A stretch of 19,449 bases of DNA from Lysobacteraceae bacterium (GTDB lineage: Bacteria > Pseudomonadota > Gammaproteobacteria > Xanthomonadales > Xanthomonadaceae), in the NCBI GenBank assembly GCA_004173415.1, contig SEHC01000056.1:1-19449 (forward strand). Direction: 5' to 3'. The notes beneath the pieces were generated by a model, which was not told the origin of the DNA, searched no databases, and worked only from the letters and a program-made list of their open reading frames with translations. Made by a program: the position numbers and the translations under genes. Of this stretch, positions 1-8,075 are shown one piece after another; the stretch's first letter is position 1, and each line of letters opens with the position of its first letter.

Positions 1-704
1 TAGCCCGGCCCGCACATGTGGTTGGTCGAGCGCCAGCGGTCCGGCGGCGTGCAGCGCTGCAGCCACTGCGGGTCGTCGCCCCACTGGTTCGGGTCGACGT
101 GGCCGTCCACCCGCCACCAGACCGCATTGGCATCGTGGTCGTTGGCCTGGGCCAGCCCCAGCTTGCGCTTGATCAGCCCGGCCCGGCCGGCCGCATCCAC
201 CACCCAGCGGGCGGCCCGCTGGTGGCGTTGGCCGTCATGGTCGAAGTGGACCAGGTGCGGCGCCGGGTCGCGTCCCAGGTCGACGTCGCGGACCACCGCC
301 TGGCCCAGCAGCTCGACCCCGAGTTCCCGGGCGCGCCCGGCCAGGAAATTCTCGAAACGGCCGCGGTCCAGCTGCCAGGACGGGGTCGGCAGCAACTGGC
401 TCACGCCCAGCTCGGTGCAGGCGCTGATGTCGTCCTGGCCTTCGGAAAAGAAGAAGCGGAAACCGAACTTGCGGATCTGCTCGGTCTCCAGGTGCTCGCG
501 GAAGCCGAGCACGTCGGCGAAATAGTGCGCGCCGATCTCGACCGTGGACTCGCCGACCTTGAAGGCGGCCTCGCGCACGGGGTGGGCGCGACGTTCCAGC
601 ACGGTCACGGCGATGTCCGGGTCGCGCTGCTTCAGTTGTATCGCCAGGCTGAGCCCGGCCAGTCCGCCACCCAGGATCACGACATCGGTGGCAGCAGCGT
701 TCAT
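1..704 (-). CDS. Flavin-dependent halogenase-like FAD oxidoreductase, partial (pigment cluster)
   Basis: The reading frame starts at the ATG at 702-704 and stays open to the window edge, giving the first 234 residues; the C-terminus is missing. An N-terminal Rossmann dinucleotide-binding motif, VVILGGGLAGLSLA, lies at about residues 8-21. A KVGEST motif follows at about 49-54, and a KFGFRFFF stretch at about 79-86 resembles the region around the catalytic lysine of tryptophan halogenases. By family this is an FAD-dependent monooxygenase/halogenase-like protein. Xanthomonadins are brominated aryl polyenes and such genes sit in their clusters, so halogenation or another oxidative tailoring step is the likely role, but this is inference. 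The WxWxIP motif expected later in true halogenases would lie beyond the visible part. The ATG overlaps the stop of the glycosyltransferase by 4 nt (ATGA), indicating translational coupling. It could instead be a plain FAD oxidoreductase. Confidence 0.82.
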   Translation of the reverse strand, partial: MNAAATDVVILGGGLAGLSLAIQLKQRDPDIAVTVLERRAHPVREAAFKVGESTVEIGAHYFADVLGFREHLETEQIRKFGFRFFFSEGQDDISACTELGVSQLLPTPSWQLDRGRFENFLAGRARELGVELLGQAVVRDVDLGRDPAPHLVHFDHDGQRHQRAARWVVDAAGRAGLIKRKLGLAQANDHDANAVWWRVDGHVDPNQWGDDPQWLQRCTPPDRWRSTNHMCGPG

Positions 705-1528
705 GCGGGTTTCCTGGGTTCTGGGGGCGATGGGCCAGAGGCGAATTCGCCGCTGGGATCATCGATGATCGGGGGATTGGCCTTGATACGGCGGTACACC
801 GACGGCAATCCGCCGTGGCCCACCGCCTGCAGGACTATATGACGGGTGATCCGGTAAAGATCCGTGAGCGGCCGGAAATGGCTGGCGCGGAACTGCTCGT
901 CGCTGTCGGCGCTGCGATAGCGCGACTCGATCGGCACCGACACGCAGCGGGTGCCCAGGGTGCGCGCGGCCGAGATCACGATCTGGGCCTCGAACACGAA
1001 GCCTTCGCCGGGCACATCCTCCAGCGCGAGGACCTCGGCCGGGTAGAAGCGCTGCCCGCTCTGGCTGTCGGCGATCTGGTAGCCGGTGCCCCAGGCCAGG
1101 CCCCAGTCGCCGAACTGGTTGGCCAGGCGGCGGTAGGTCGGTTGCGAGGCGCGCTTGCGCAGGCGGGCGCCGATCACGATGCAGCCGGGGTGGCGATTGG
1201 CCGCGTCCAGCAGGCGCGGCAGGTCGGCGGCCGAATGCTGGCCGTCGCCATCCATGGTCAGCACCCCGGCGAAGCCGCGTCGCCGCGCCTCGCGGAAGCC
1301 ATGGCGCAGCGACTCGCCCTTGCCCCTGCGCTGTTCGTGGCGCAGCAGGATCACCGGCAGGTCGGCGATGCAGTCGGCGGTGCCGTCGCTGGAACCGTCA
1401 TCGACCACGATCACGTTCGGGCAATGCTCCAGCGCGCCCAGCACCACTTCACGGATGCGCAGCGCCTCGTTCAGCGCCGGCACCAGGACCGCGACCTCGT
1501 CGCGTTGCAGCGGTGGCGGTTCAGTCAT
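701..1528 (-). CDS. Glycosyltransferase family 2 protein (aryl-polyene/xanthomonadin cluster)
   Basis: This 275-residue soluble protein has a GT-A fold signature. VAVLVPALNE opens the nucleotide-sugar binding domain at about residues 12-21. The VVDDGSSDGT motif lies at about 41-50, the metal-binding DGD within MDGDGQH at about 92-98, and an acceptor-side SQSGQRFYP motif at about 154-162. These are typical of GT2 enzymes related to dolichol-phosphate mannosyltransferases. There are no obvious membrane segments. It lies between the chain-length factor gene (8 nt overlap at its start) and the halogenase-like gene (4 nt overlap at its stop), so it is probably co-translated with both. In Xanthomonas-type pigment clusters such an enzyme is thought to attach a sugar or head group to the polyenyl product; the actual substrate cannot be read from the sequence. 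The length is normal and the frame is intact. Confidence 0.9.
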   Translation of the reverse strand: MTEPPPLQRDEVAVLVPALNEALRIREVVLGALEHCPNVIVVDDGSSDGTADCIADLPVILLRHEQRRGKGESLRHGFREARRRGFAGVLTMDGDGQHSAADLPRLLDAANRHPGCIVIGARLRKRASQPTYRRLANQFGDWGLAWGTGYQIADSQSGQRFYPAEVLALEDVPGEGFVFEAQIVISAARTLGTRCVSVPIESRYRSADSDEQFRASHFRPLTDLYRITRHIVLQAVGHGGLPSVYRRIKANPPIIDDPSGEFASGPSPPEPRKPA

Positions 1529-2321
1529 GGGAAATCTCCACGCTCAGCGCACTGGCGGGCCCGGCCTCGAGCGCAACCGAAGGGCGTGCCCCGGCCAGGG
1601 CCTCGAACAGCGGCAGCATCGGCGACATCGCATTGCCGGCGACCAGGGCCGACAGGGCGCCAGCGGACCGGCCGGCCGGCGCGCCTGACTGCGGCAGCAG
1701 CCGCGCCTGCAGCCGCGGCGAGCCGGGCAGCGGGTCGCGGCCCAGGACCAGCGCTCCGCCCAGCAGGCCCTCGCTGCGCGAGACATGGCCCAGTGGTCCG
1801 GTGGCGTGGCCGTCGTAGGCCACCAGCAGCACCGCTTCGGTACCGCTGGCCAGCTGGGCCAGCGCTTCCAGCAGGCCCTGGGCAAAGCTGTGGCGCCCGG
1901 CGCTGATCGCGGTGGCCGGGGTCATCGCTCCGGCGCCGATCGACCAGTAGCCGGCGGCGGCGTTGTGCACCGAGTTGTGGAAGCGGGTGGGCGAAATGCT
2001 GCGCGGATCGCCGGCCAGCGTCTCGCACATGTAATCGGTGATCGCCAGGTCGCCGTGGGTCGAGGTGAACACGGATGACAGCGAAGCCGGATCGCGCCCC
2101 GCCGCCACGCAGGCGGCCAGCGCCACCTCCAGTGCCACGGCCACGGTTTCCGGTGCACGCCGGCGTTCGTTGGCCGCCAGCAGTTGCGGCGAAGGCCGGT
2201 TCGGCGCGTCGGCGGACAAGGCGCCGCCGTTGACGTAGGCGCGGGCCGCCTCCCAGGACGGCAGGCCGCGGGTCCAGAAGCCGATGCCGGAGACGTGTGC
2301 GGAAAGGACTGGTGGGTTCAT
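1521..2321 (-). CDS. Beta-ketoacyl synthase chain-length factor (ketosynthase-like, N-terminal half only)
   Basis: The 266-residue product resembles the Ketoacyl-synt_2 (PF13723) family of aryl-polyene clusters. The signature SPTRFHNSVHNAAAGYWSIG spans about residues 110-129, after a thiolase-like strand FTSTHGD at about 85-91. No TACSSS-type nucleophile is visible, and the protein is much shorter than the roughly 400 residues of an active ketosynthase, so it is probably non-catalytic. By analogy with chain-length factors it would pair with the active synthase encoded just upstream to set polyene length. Its ATG overlaps the stop of that synthase by 4 nt (ATGA at 2318-2321), fitting 1:1 production of a heterodimer. 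Its own stop lies 8 nt inside the glycosyltransferase gene. The frame is intact. Confidence 0.88.
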   Translation of the reverse strand: MNPPVLSAHVSGIGFWTRGLPSWEAARAYVNGGALSADAPNRPSPQLLAANERRRAPETVAVALEVALAACVAAGRDPASLSSVFTSTHGDLAITDYMCETLAGDPRSISPTRFHNSVHNAAAGYWSIGAGAMTPATAISAGRHSFAQGLLEALAQLASGTEAVLLVAYDGHATGPLGHVSRSEGLLGGALVLGRDPLPGSPRLQARLLPQSGAPAGRSAGALSALVAGNAMSPMLPLFEALAGARPSVALEAGPASALSVEISHD

Positions 2322-3514
2322 GCGCGACCGAAGACCAGCGAGGCGTTGTTGCCGCCGAAGCCGAAGGAATTGTTCATGGCGTGGCGGATCGTCCGCTGGT
2401 GGCTGTTTTCAAACCGGATCTGCGGCCCGCAGTCGGGATCGGCGTCGGTGCTGTTGAGGATGCCCGGCATCAGCCCGGTTTCCAGCGCCAGCAATGCGAT
2501 CACCGATTCAACGATGCCGGCGGCGCCCAGGGTATGGCCAGTCCAGCCCTTGGTCGAACTGGCATGCAGGCGCTCGCCGAACAGGGCGGCAACCGCCCGC
2601 GCCTCGATGCTGTCGTTGGCCGGCGTGGCCGTGCCATGCAGGTTCAGGTAGTCGACGGCATCGGCCTCGATGCCGGCCCGGGCCAGTGCATCGCGCATGG
2701 CCAGGCGCGCGCCCAGGCCTTCGGGGTGCGGAGCGGACATATGGTGCGCATCGCTGGATTCACCGTAGCCGAGCAGCCACAAGGCGTCGCCGCCGGCCGC
2801 TTCGCGTTCGAGCAGCGCATAACCGCCCGCCTCGCCCAGCGACAGGCCGCAGCGCGCGCGGTCGAACGGCCGGCACGGATCCGGCGACACCAGCTGCAGG
2901 GCGTTGAATCCGTACAGCACGCTGCCGCACAGCGTGTCCACGCCGCCGACCAGGACCGCATCGGCCAGCCCGGCCTGGAGCAGGCGCGCGGCCTGGCCGA
3001 ACACCTTGGCGCTGGAGGAGCAGGCCGTGGCCACGGTCACGCACGGACCTTCGAGGCCGGTGGCGCGCTGCACGAACTCGCCCAGCGAATGCGGGGTGTG
3101 CACCTGCGGGCGGTCCAGGTCGGGCGGGAAACGACGTCCGTCGCCTTCGCCGTCCAGGCGCGTGTAGGCCTCTTCGCTGGCCCCGATGCTGGAAGTGGAC
3201 GTGCCCATGACCACGGCCACGCGACTGGCGCCATGGCGGGCGACGGCCGCGGCGATCGCCTGCGCCATGCCGTCCTGTTGCAGGGCCAGCCAGGCCAGGC
3301 GGTTGTTGCGGCAGTCGGCGTCGGCCAGGGTTGCCGGCAGCGCGAGTTCTTCGAGTCCGTCGACCCGGCCGATCCAGCACGGCAGGCGGTCGTCGCCGCC
3401 GAAATCGTTCGGGCGCAGGCCGCTGCGGCGTTGTTCCAGGGCTTCGGACTGGGCCTTCCGGCCCCGGCCCAGCGCGGTAGTGGCGGTGTAGGCGCGTATC
3501 GCCAGGGGGGGCAT
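2318..3514 (-). CDS. Beta-ketoacyl-ACP synthase (KAS I/II type) of the aryl-polyene cluster
   Basis: Starting at the ATG at 3512-3514 (MPPLAIRAYT) the protein is 398 residues, the usual length for a condensing enzyme. The open frame extends 80 codons further upstream to 3754, but that part is low-complexity, resembles no ketosynthase N-terminus and would cover the promoter region, so the internal start is preferred. The catalytic triad is complete: Cys165 in VATACSSSAK, His293 in NLHGTATPAND and His327 in KGWTGHTLGAAG. The glycine-rich end NNSFGFGGNN lies at about 381-390. It catalyses decarboxylative condensation of malonyl-ACP with the growing acyl chain in the cytosol, here most likely building the polyene of a xanthomonadin-like pigment. 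It is the first visible gene of the coupled four-gene run. Confidence 0.92.
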   Translation of the reverse strand: MPPLAIRAYTATTALGRGRKAQSEALEQRRSGLRPNDFGGDDRLPCWIGRVDGLEELALPATLADADCRNNRLAWLALQQDGMAQAIAAAVARHGASRVAVVMGTSTSSIGASEEAYTRLDGEGDGRRFPPDLDRPQVHTPHSLGEFVQRATGLEGPCVTVATACSSSAKVFGQAARLLQAGLADAVLVGGVDTLCGSVLYGFNALQLVSPDPCRPFDRARCGLSLGEAGGYALLEREAAGGDALWLLGYGESSDAHHMSAPHPEGLGARLAMRDALARAGIEADAVDYLNLHGTATPANDSIEARAVAALFGERLHASSTKGWTGHTLGAAGIVESVIALLALETGLMPGILNSTDADPDCGPQIRFENSHQRTIRHAMNNSFGFGGNNASLVFGRA

Positions 3515-3567
3515 GGAGCCGGGTTGCGTTGACTGCACGCGTTGATCCGCTGAATCGAAGTGGCGCG

Positions 3568-3573
3568 AGTATA
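3568..3573 (-). promoter_or_regulatory. Candidate -10 element for the pigment operon
   Basis: Read on the minus strand this is TATACT, five of six bases matching the sigma-70 -10 consensus, in an otherwise very GC-rich intergenic region. It would place transcription start near 3561 and leave an untranslated leader of about 47 nt before the synthase ATG. No convincing -35 hexamer lies at the right spacing; the best stretch is AATTCC-like. The call is tentative. Confidence 0.33.
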
Positions 3574-3726
3574 GCCAGTGACCCGGGGCGCGGAATTCGC
3601 ACCATCTGAACATGGCCGGCGACCCAGGGCCGCCGGGTCGGCTGGCGCCGAACACGCCGCAGCACGCGCACGGCCAAAACCCCGGGAAAATACCTGCGTG
3701 CGGCGCCCGCGGCGCGGCCGCGCGGG

Positions 3727-3755
3727 TTTCACTGGGCCGGGCTTTCCGCCACAAT
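3727..3755 (+). promoter_or_regulatory. Candidate promoter for the YcgL-ankyrin unit
   Basis: TTTCAC at 3727-3732 and CACAAT at 3750-3755 are separated by exactly 17 nt. Both match the sigma-70 hexamers only partially (3 and 4 of 6). The predicted start near 3762 would give a short leader of about 30 nt. The rest of the 277-nt divergent gap between the two genes shows no other clear signal. Confidence 0.25.
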
Positions 3756-3791
3756 CCTCCCCACCCCCAACGCAGGACGCGTCACGCGCGG

Positions 3792-4061
3792 ATGCAAGCC
3801 TACGTCTACAAGAGCACGCGCAAGGCCGACACCTTCGTCTACCTTGCTGAACGCGATGATTTCCAGCGCCTGCCCCAGACCCTGCGCGAGCCGCTGGGCG
3901 AACTGGTGTTCGTGCTGGAAGTGGCGCTGACGCCCGAGCGCAAGCTGGCCAGGGAAAACGCCGAGAGCGTTCGCCACAACCTGGCCAGCCAGGGTTTCCA
4001 CATCCAGTTCCCGCCGCAGATCTTCGACCTGCAGGCCGGCGCCGGCGGACGCGATGGCTAG
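3792..4061 (+). CDS. YcgL domain-containing protein
   Basis: The 89-residue product begins MQAYVYKSTRKADTFVYLAE and contains the PxxLxxxLGxLxFVLEVxLxPERKLAREN core expected of the small YcgL family (about residues 27-55). The family is widespread in gammaproteobacteria and has a solved alpha/beta fold, but its biochemical function is not established. The open frame extends upstream of this ATG, but that part has no family resemblance. The only Shine-Dalgarno candidate is a weak AGGA about 14 nt upstream. The stop codon overlaps the first 8 nt of the ankyrin-protein N-terminal frame, so the two are probably co-transcribed and coupled. The frame is intact and the length is normal. Confidence 0.9.
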   Translation: MQAYVYKSTRKADTFVYLAERDDFQRLPQTLREPLGELVFVLEVALTPERKLARENAESVRHNLASQGFHIQFPPQIFDLQAGAGGRDG

Positions 4062-4563
4062 GAGCACCTCGCTGGCGCGCCACGCGGTGTCGATCGCCGT
4101 GGTCCTGGGCGTCGCCCTGGCCGCGCTGACCGCTTTCGGCGGTGTGGTGGCCGCGCTAGGCGCGGTGCTGGCCCAGCCGGTATTGGCATTGGCGGTGTCG
4201 TGGTGGCGGGGAACCCGCGCGCCGGTCACGGTGCCGGGCTGGCGCGACGATGCGCTGGCGCTGTTGCTGTTGTGGTCCCTGGGCTTCGCCGCCGCCGCGT
4301 TGCTGGTGGCCTGGCCGTTGGCGTCCTTGCGCCAGAGCGGCAGCCTGCCCGCGGCGCTCGGCTTGAGTGCGATGGCTGGCGCGCTGTTGATCGGCCTATG
4401 GCGGACCTGGCCGCTGTGGCAGGGGCTGGAGCGCGAGAGCGGCAGCCTGCCGGCGCACTGGCGTGGCCTGGCCGAACGCGACATCCACGCCTGGCACGGC
4501 CTGGGCGTGGCCGTGCTGGTGGCGCTGGCGATCGGCATCGGCGGCGCGGCGCGCTGCCGGTGA
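4054..4563 (+). CDS. Polytopic membrane segment: N-terminus of a broken ankyrin protein, or a separate small membrane protein
   Basis: This frame encodes 169 residues, starting inside the end of the YcgL gene. It has about four hydrophobic segments, at residues 11-49, 66-90, 100-116 and 148-165. The last segment runs into the stop as GIGGAARCR. The next frame continues smoothly as LPVMAMAPPPAAAE and then ankyrin repeats, so a one-base loss near 4555-4562 would join the two into a membrane-anchored ankyrin protein. Alternatively, the stop and a downstream ATG overlap as TGATG at 4561-4565, a classic coupled start for a separate ankyrin gene. I favour the single-gene reading because the hydrophobic segment is interrupted in mid-flow and because the downstream part has further frame breaks. 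The function is unknown. Confidence 0.6.
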   Translation: MARSTSLARHAVSIAVVLGVALAALTAFGGVVAALGAVLAQPVLALAVSWWRGTRAPVTVPGWRDDALALLLLWSLGFAAAALLVAWPLASLRQSGSLPAALGLSAMAGALLIGLWRTWPLWQGLERESGSLPAHWRGLAERDIHAWHGLGVAVLVALAIGIGGAARCR

Positions 4564-6983
4564 TGGCCATGGCCCCGCCGCCGGCCGCTGCCGAAGTCAC
4601 CGCCGCCGCCGGCACTACCGCGCGCACCGAGACCCCCGCGCAGGACCTGGAAACGGCCCTGTTCGCCGCCGCCCGCGCCGGACGCGTGGAGCGCGCGCTG
4701 GAACTGCTCGACTCCGGCGCCGATCCACGCGCGCTGCCGCGCGATCCGCGCGACCAGCGCAGCCTGGCGACCCTTGCCGCGGTGCTGCCGGACCTGCGCC
4801 TGCTGCGCACCCTGATCGCCCATGGCATCGACCTCAACCAGGCCCACGCCGGCATGACCCCGCTGCTGGCCGCGACCCGCGACAGCTGGCATGGGCGTCC
4901 CGATGCGGTCACCACCTTGCTGGCCAATGGCGCCGACCCGCGGGTGGCCGACGCCGAAGGCAACACCCCGCTGCACCATGCCGCGCGCAGTTCCGATCCG
5001 GGAGTGGCCGCGCTGCTGCGCGATGCGGCGGCGGAAACCGACGCGCTCAACGCCGAGGGCCTGACCCCGCTGGGCGTGGCCTGCGTTGCCGGCAACTGGC
5101 GCCTGGCCAAGTTCCTGCTCGAGCGCGGCGCGCGGCCGGAACCGGCCGGCGGCCAGCCGGTCCTGCTGGCCGCGGCGGCGACCGAGGAAGACGACCCGGT
5201 CGGCGTGCAACTGCTGCTCCGGCACAAGGCCAAGGTCGACAGCCGCGAAGGCACGCGACGCCGACGCGCGCACACCATGGCTGGAAGCGGCGCGCGGCGG
5301 CCAGCTCGCCGCGCTCGAGCACCTGGCCGAAGCCGGCGCCCGGGTCGATGACCAGGACGGCGAATCGCGCAACGCGCTGATGCTGGCCTGCACCGGCGAG
5401 AATGTGGCCCCCTCCCTGGTCCGGCGCCTGCTGGCGCTGGGCGTGGAACCGGGCCGGGCCGATATCCACGGCCGCCGCGCGGTCGACCTGGCCGCCGAAG
5501 CGGGGCGCTGGGCGATCGTGTCGGCACTGGATGCGGACTATGCGCTGCCGGCCGCGGTGGCCGAACAGGATGACGAGCTGCCGCCACCGGACCGGGCGCC
5601 GCTGGGCCTGGTCCGCGACGGCCTGCAGGCCGGCCGCCACGAAGGCCTGCCGGCGCTGGCCAGGCTGTGCTCAGCGCAGGAGCTGGGCAGCCTGCTGCAC
5701 GATCCGGACATCGCCTCGGCCGCCGCGCCGGTCGCCTGGCTGCTGGCCCACGGTGCCGATGGGGAAGTCCGCGACAACCATGGCGACACCCCGGTATTCG
5801 CCGCGCTGGCGCGCGGGATCGACGGCCTGCCGGCGCTGCAGGTGATGTTGCAGCGTGGACTGTCGCCGGCCGGTGCCGGTGGCCTGGCCCGATTCCTGGC
5901 CGCGTGCACGCAAGGCGGTGCCGCGCCGGCGGCGGCCGAGGCCTTCGCCGTGCAACTGCTCGAGCGGGGCGCCGATCCGTTCGCCGCCTCGCGCGGCAAC
6001 GATCCGGCGCTGTCGCTGGCCGTGCGCCTGGGCTGGTCGCGCCTGCTGCAGCGCCTGCTGGAACTGGGGGTGGACCGTGAAGCGCGCGACGCACACGGCA
6101 TGTCGGCCCTGCACCTGGCCACCGCGCTGGGCCGCGAAGGCCTGCTGAAACAGTTGATCGCCCAGGGCGCCTCGCCGCATGCGCGGGCCGCCGACGGCCA
6201 GACCCCGCTGGGCGTGGCCCTGGCCAGTGGTCGTCGCGACCTGGCCGATTGGCTCGACTGGCGCGGCTGGTCGCTGCCCCGGCGCGCCCTGCGCGCCGCC
6301 GACCTGCCCGCCGCGGCGATGGCCGGCGACGCCGATGCGGTGCGCCGCCTGCTCGACCTCGGCTTCGCGGTCGATTCGCCCGATGCACAGGGCTGCACCG
6401 CCCTGCTGCGCGCGGCCGGTGGCGGTCATCGCGCCACCGTCGACCTGTTGCTCGGCCACGGCGCCGACCCGCAGCACGCGGCCAACACCGGCGCCACGCC
6501 ACTGTCGGCGGCGGTCAGCATGCGCCAGGCCGACATCGTCAGCGACCTGCTGGCGGCCGGCGCCCAGATCGAACACCGCCTGCCGGGCGGGGTCACCGTG
6601 CTGATGCTGGCCTCGGCGCTGGGCCTGCCGGACATCGCCGCGCGCCTGCTGACTGCCGGGGCGAATGTCCATGCCAGCGACGGCCAGGGCCTGAGCCCGC
6701 TGCATTGCGCCGCGCTGTTCGGTTTCATCGCCCGCGACAAGCCGCGGCTGGTGGCCCTGTTCGACACCTTGCTGCTGGCCCGCTGCACCTGGCGGCCCTG
6801 CATGGCCTGCTGCGCGTGGTCCAGCGCCTGCTGCGCACCGGCGCCGACCCGGACCTGCGCGATGCGCTCAACCGCACTCCGCGCGAGGTCGCGGTGATGC
6901 GTGGTTTCGTCGACGTGGCCGCCGAATTCGCCCCGGCCACGCCTGGTGCCTCGATGGCCCGCTTCCTGCGCGAACCGCGGTGA
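4563..6983 (+). pseudogene. Ankyrin-repeat protein, frame-disrupted
   Basis: Ankyrin repeats run almost throughout, with motifs such as GADPRVADAEGNTPLHHAA, DAHGMSALHLATALG and GQGLSPLHCAALFG, but they are spread over three frames. Frame A covers about 4563-5252, up to VDSREG. Frame B covers about 5254-6780, from DADARTPWLEAA to LFDTLLLA. Frame C covers 6780-6983, from PLHLAALHGLLRVVQ to the end MARFLREPR. At the first break the spacing fits a 10-nt insertion flanked by CGCGA copies, or one extra base. At the second, the hairpin that should link LLLA to PLHLAA is absent, so at least a dozen codons seem lost. Ankyrin repeats mediate protein-protein binding; together with the upstream membrane segment this would be an envelope-anchored scaffold of unknown partner. 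Either the gene is decayed or the assembly has errors here. Confidence 0.72.
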
Positions 6984-6989
6984 ACGCAG

Positions 6990-7007
6990 GGTGGGCCTCG
7001 GCCCACC
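6990..7007. repeat. REP-like perfect hairpin 1
   Basis: GGTGGGCC and GGCCCACC form a perfect 8-bp inverted repeat around a TC centre, 7 nt after the ankyrin stop codon. There is no T-run, so it is not a canonical terminator. Palindromes of this style are typical of dispersed REP elements in xanthomonads, and it may also stabilise or end the upstream transcript. A short palindrome, ATGCCGGCAT, follows at about 7014-7023. Confidence 0.5.
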
Positions 7008-7086
7008 ATCGCCATGCCGGCATCGCGCCTCGGCAGTTGGCGAAGCGGATTGCGTTCGTTGCCGTCGGTGCTTGAGCGATGGCAAT

Positions 7087-7104
7087 GGCGGGTCGAGACC
7101 CGCC
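7087..7104. repeat. REP-like perfect hairpin 2
   Basis: GGCGGGTC and GACCCGCC form a perfect 8-bp inverted repeat around a GA centre, about 80 nt beyond hairpin 1. The two have the same stem and centre lengths but different sequences, the arrangement expected of a paired REP element. The rest of the 234-nt gap (6984-7217) shows no gene. Confidence 0.5.
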
Positions 7105-7217
7105 CTCCGCGTCCCGTGCCGGCAGGGGCGACGGCCCACGTGCATAAGGGCCGGGGCGGCGATAGCATGCGGCGTCCGACCCGCCCGGGTCCGGCGTCCT
7201 CCACCCAAGGTGCAACG

Positions 7218-8063
7218 ATGACGCGACGCGGCCGGTCCGGTGCATTGCTCTGCGTGATGATCCTGCTGGCGGCCACGGCCACGGCCAGCGAAGTCGCAGC
7301 GCTGCGCAAGCAGGTCGTGGCCAGCATGCGCCTGACCGGCACGCTGGCGATCGACGCCGAGGGTTCGGTGACCGGTTACGCGATCGACCAGCCCGGCAGG
7401 GTGCCGCCGGAGGTGCTGGGTCATCTGGCGCGTAACGTTCCGCGGTGGAAGCTGGTGCAGGCGCCCGCGGCCGGTGAAGCGACTTCCCTGCCTTTCAGTG
7501 TGCGGGTGATGGCCGCGCCGCGGGAGGCGGGGTTGTTCGAACTCTCGCTGGTCGGCGCCACGATCAGGGGAAAGCGCGGGCCGGGCGAAGAGGTCGTTGT
7601 CCGGGGCGGGCTGAGGAGGCCGGAGTATCCGCGCGCCGTCGCGCGCCTGGCCAAGGTCACAGGCACGGTGTATGTGGTGCTCAAGGTCGGTCGCCGCGGC
7701 GCGGTCGAGGACCTGGTGATCGAACAGGTCAACCTGGATTTCGTCGGCGAACCGGCGCAGGTCGCGCAGGTGCAGGCCGAATTCGCCGCACAGGCAGCGG
7801 CTGCGGCGCGGCACTGGAAATTCAAGCTGCCCGTGGCCGGCGCGCTTGCCGCAGAGCCGTTCCTGACCGTGCGGGTGCCGGTGAGGTATGTCGCCGACAT
7901 GCTCCCACGCTATGGCCAATGGGAGTACTACCTGCCCGGTCCGCGACGCGTCGCTCCGTGGATGCAGGAGGACATTGCGGTGGGGGCGGGGGAAGAAGGC
8001 GTACCGGAACTGCTCGGCGCCGGCCCTCGCCTGCTTACGCCACTGGAGCCGCCTGCCGGCTGA
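7218..8063 (+). CDS. Exported TonB-C-like protein, copy 1 of 3
   Basis: The start at 7218 (MTRRGRSGALLCVMILLAAT) has AAGGTG about 8 nt upstream and gives 281 residues with a signal peptide of about 24. The open frame extends 68 codons further upstream through the REP region, which is not protein-like. Two alpha/beta units are visible. The first contains LAIDAEGSVTGYAID at about 43-57. The second, at about 137-203, contains YPRAV, GTVYVVLKVGRRGAVEDLVIEQ and HWKFK, the pattern of the TonB C-terminal domain. It lacks the transmembrane anchor and proline-rich spacer of a true TonB, so it is probably a free periplasmic or surface protein. The C-terminus carries YGQWEYYLPGPRRVAPW (about 232-248) and RLLTPL, shared with the copies at 16123 and 17148. 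It converges with the antiporter gene, with a 12-nt gap. Its function is unknown. Confidence 0.85.
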   Translation: MTRRGRSGALLCVMILLAATATASEVAALRKQVVASMRLTGTLAIDAEGSVTGYAIDQPGRVPPEVLGHLARNVPRWKLVQAPAAGEATSLPFSVRVMAAPREAGLFELSLVGATIRGKRGPGEEVVVRGGLRRPEYPRAVARLAKVTGTVYVVLKVGRRGAVEDLVIEQVNLDFVGEPAQVAQVQAEFAAQAAAAARHWKFKLPVAGALAAEPFLTVRVPVRYVADMLPRYGQWEYYLPGPRRVAPWMQEDIAVGAGEEGVPELLGAGPRLLTPLEPPAG

Positions 8064-8075
8064 TGCACCGCCGCG

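Noticed and set aside
18..3532. Long plus-strand frames (18-842, 815-1906, 2297-3532) opposite the pigment genes
   Set aside because: They are GC-rich antisense shadows without any recognisable motif; the minus strand carries complete catalytic motifs.
3515..3754. An 80-codon N-terminal extension of the ketosynthase
   Set aside because: The extra residues do not resemble a condensing enzyme, would exceed the normal length and would overlap the candidate promoter.
3729..6502. Long minus-strand frames opposite the ankyrin gene (3729-5393, 4226-6502)
   Set aside because: No motif; Arg/Ala/Pro-rich shadows of the plus-strand ankyrin repeats.
5240..6800. Programmed ribosomal frameshifting in the ankyrin gene
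   Set aside because: There is no slippery heptamer at the breaks, and the breaks occur in both directions with missing sequence at one of them.
7014..7217. An upstream start for TonB-C-like copy 1
   Set aside because: The extension runs through REP-like palindromes, and the ATG at 7218 has a ribosome-binding site and a proper signal peptide.
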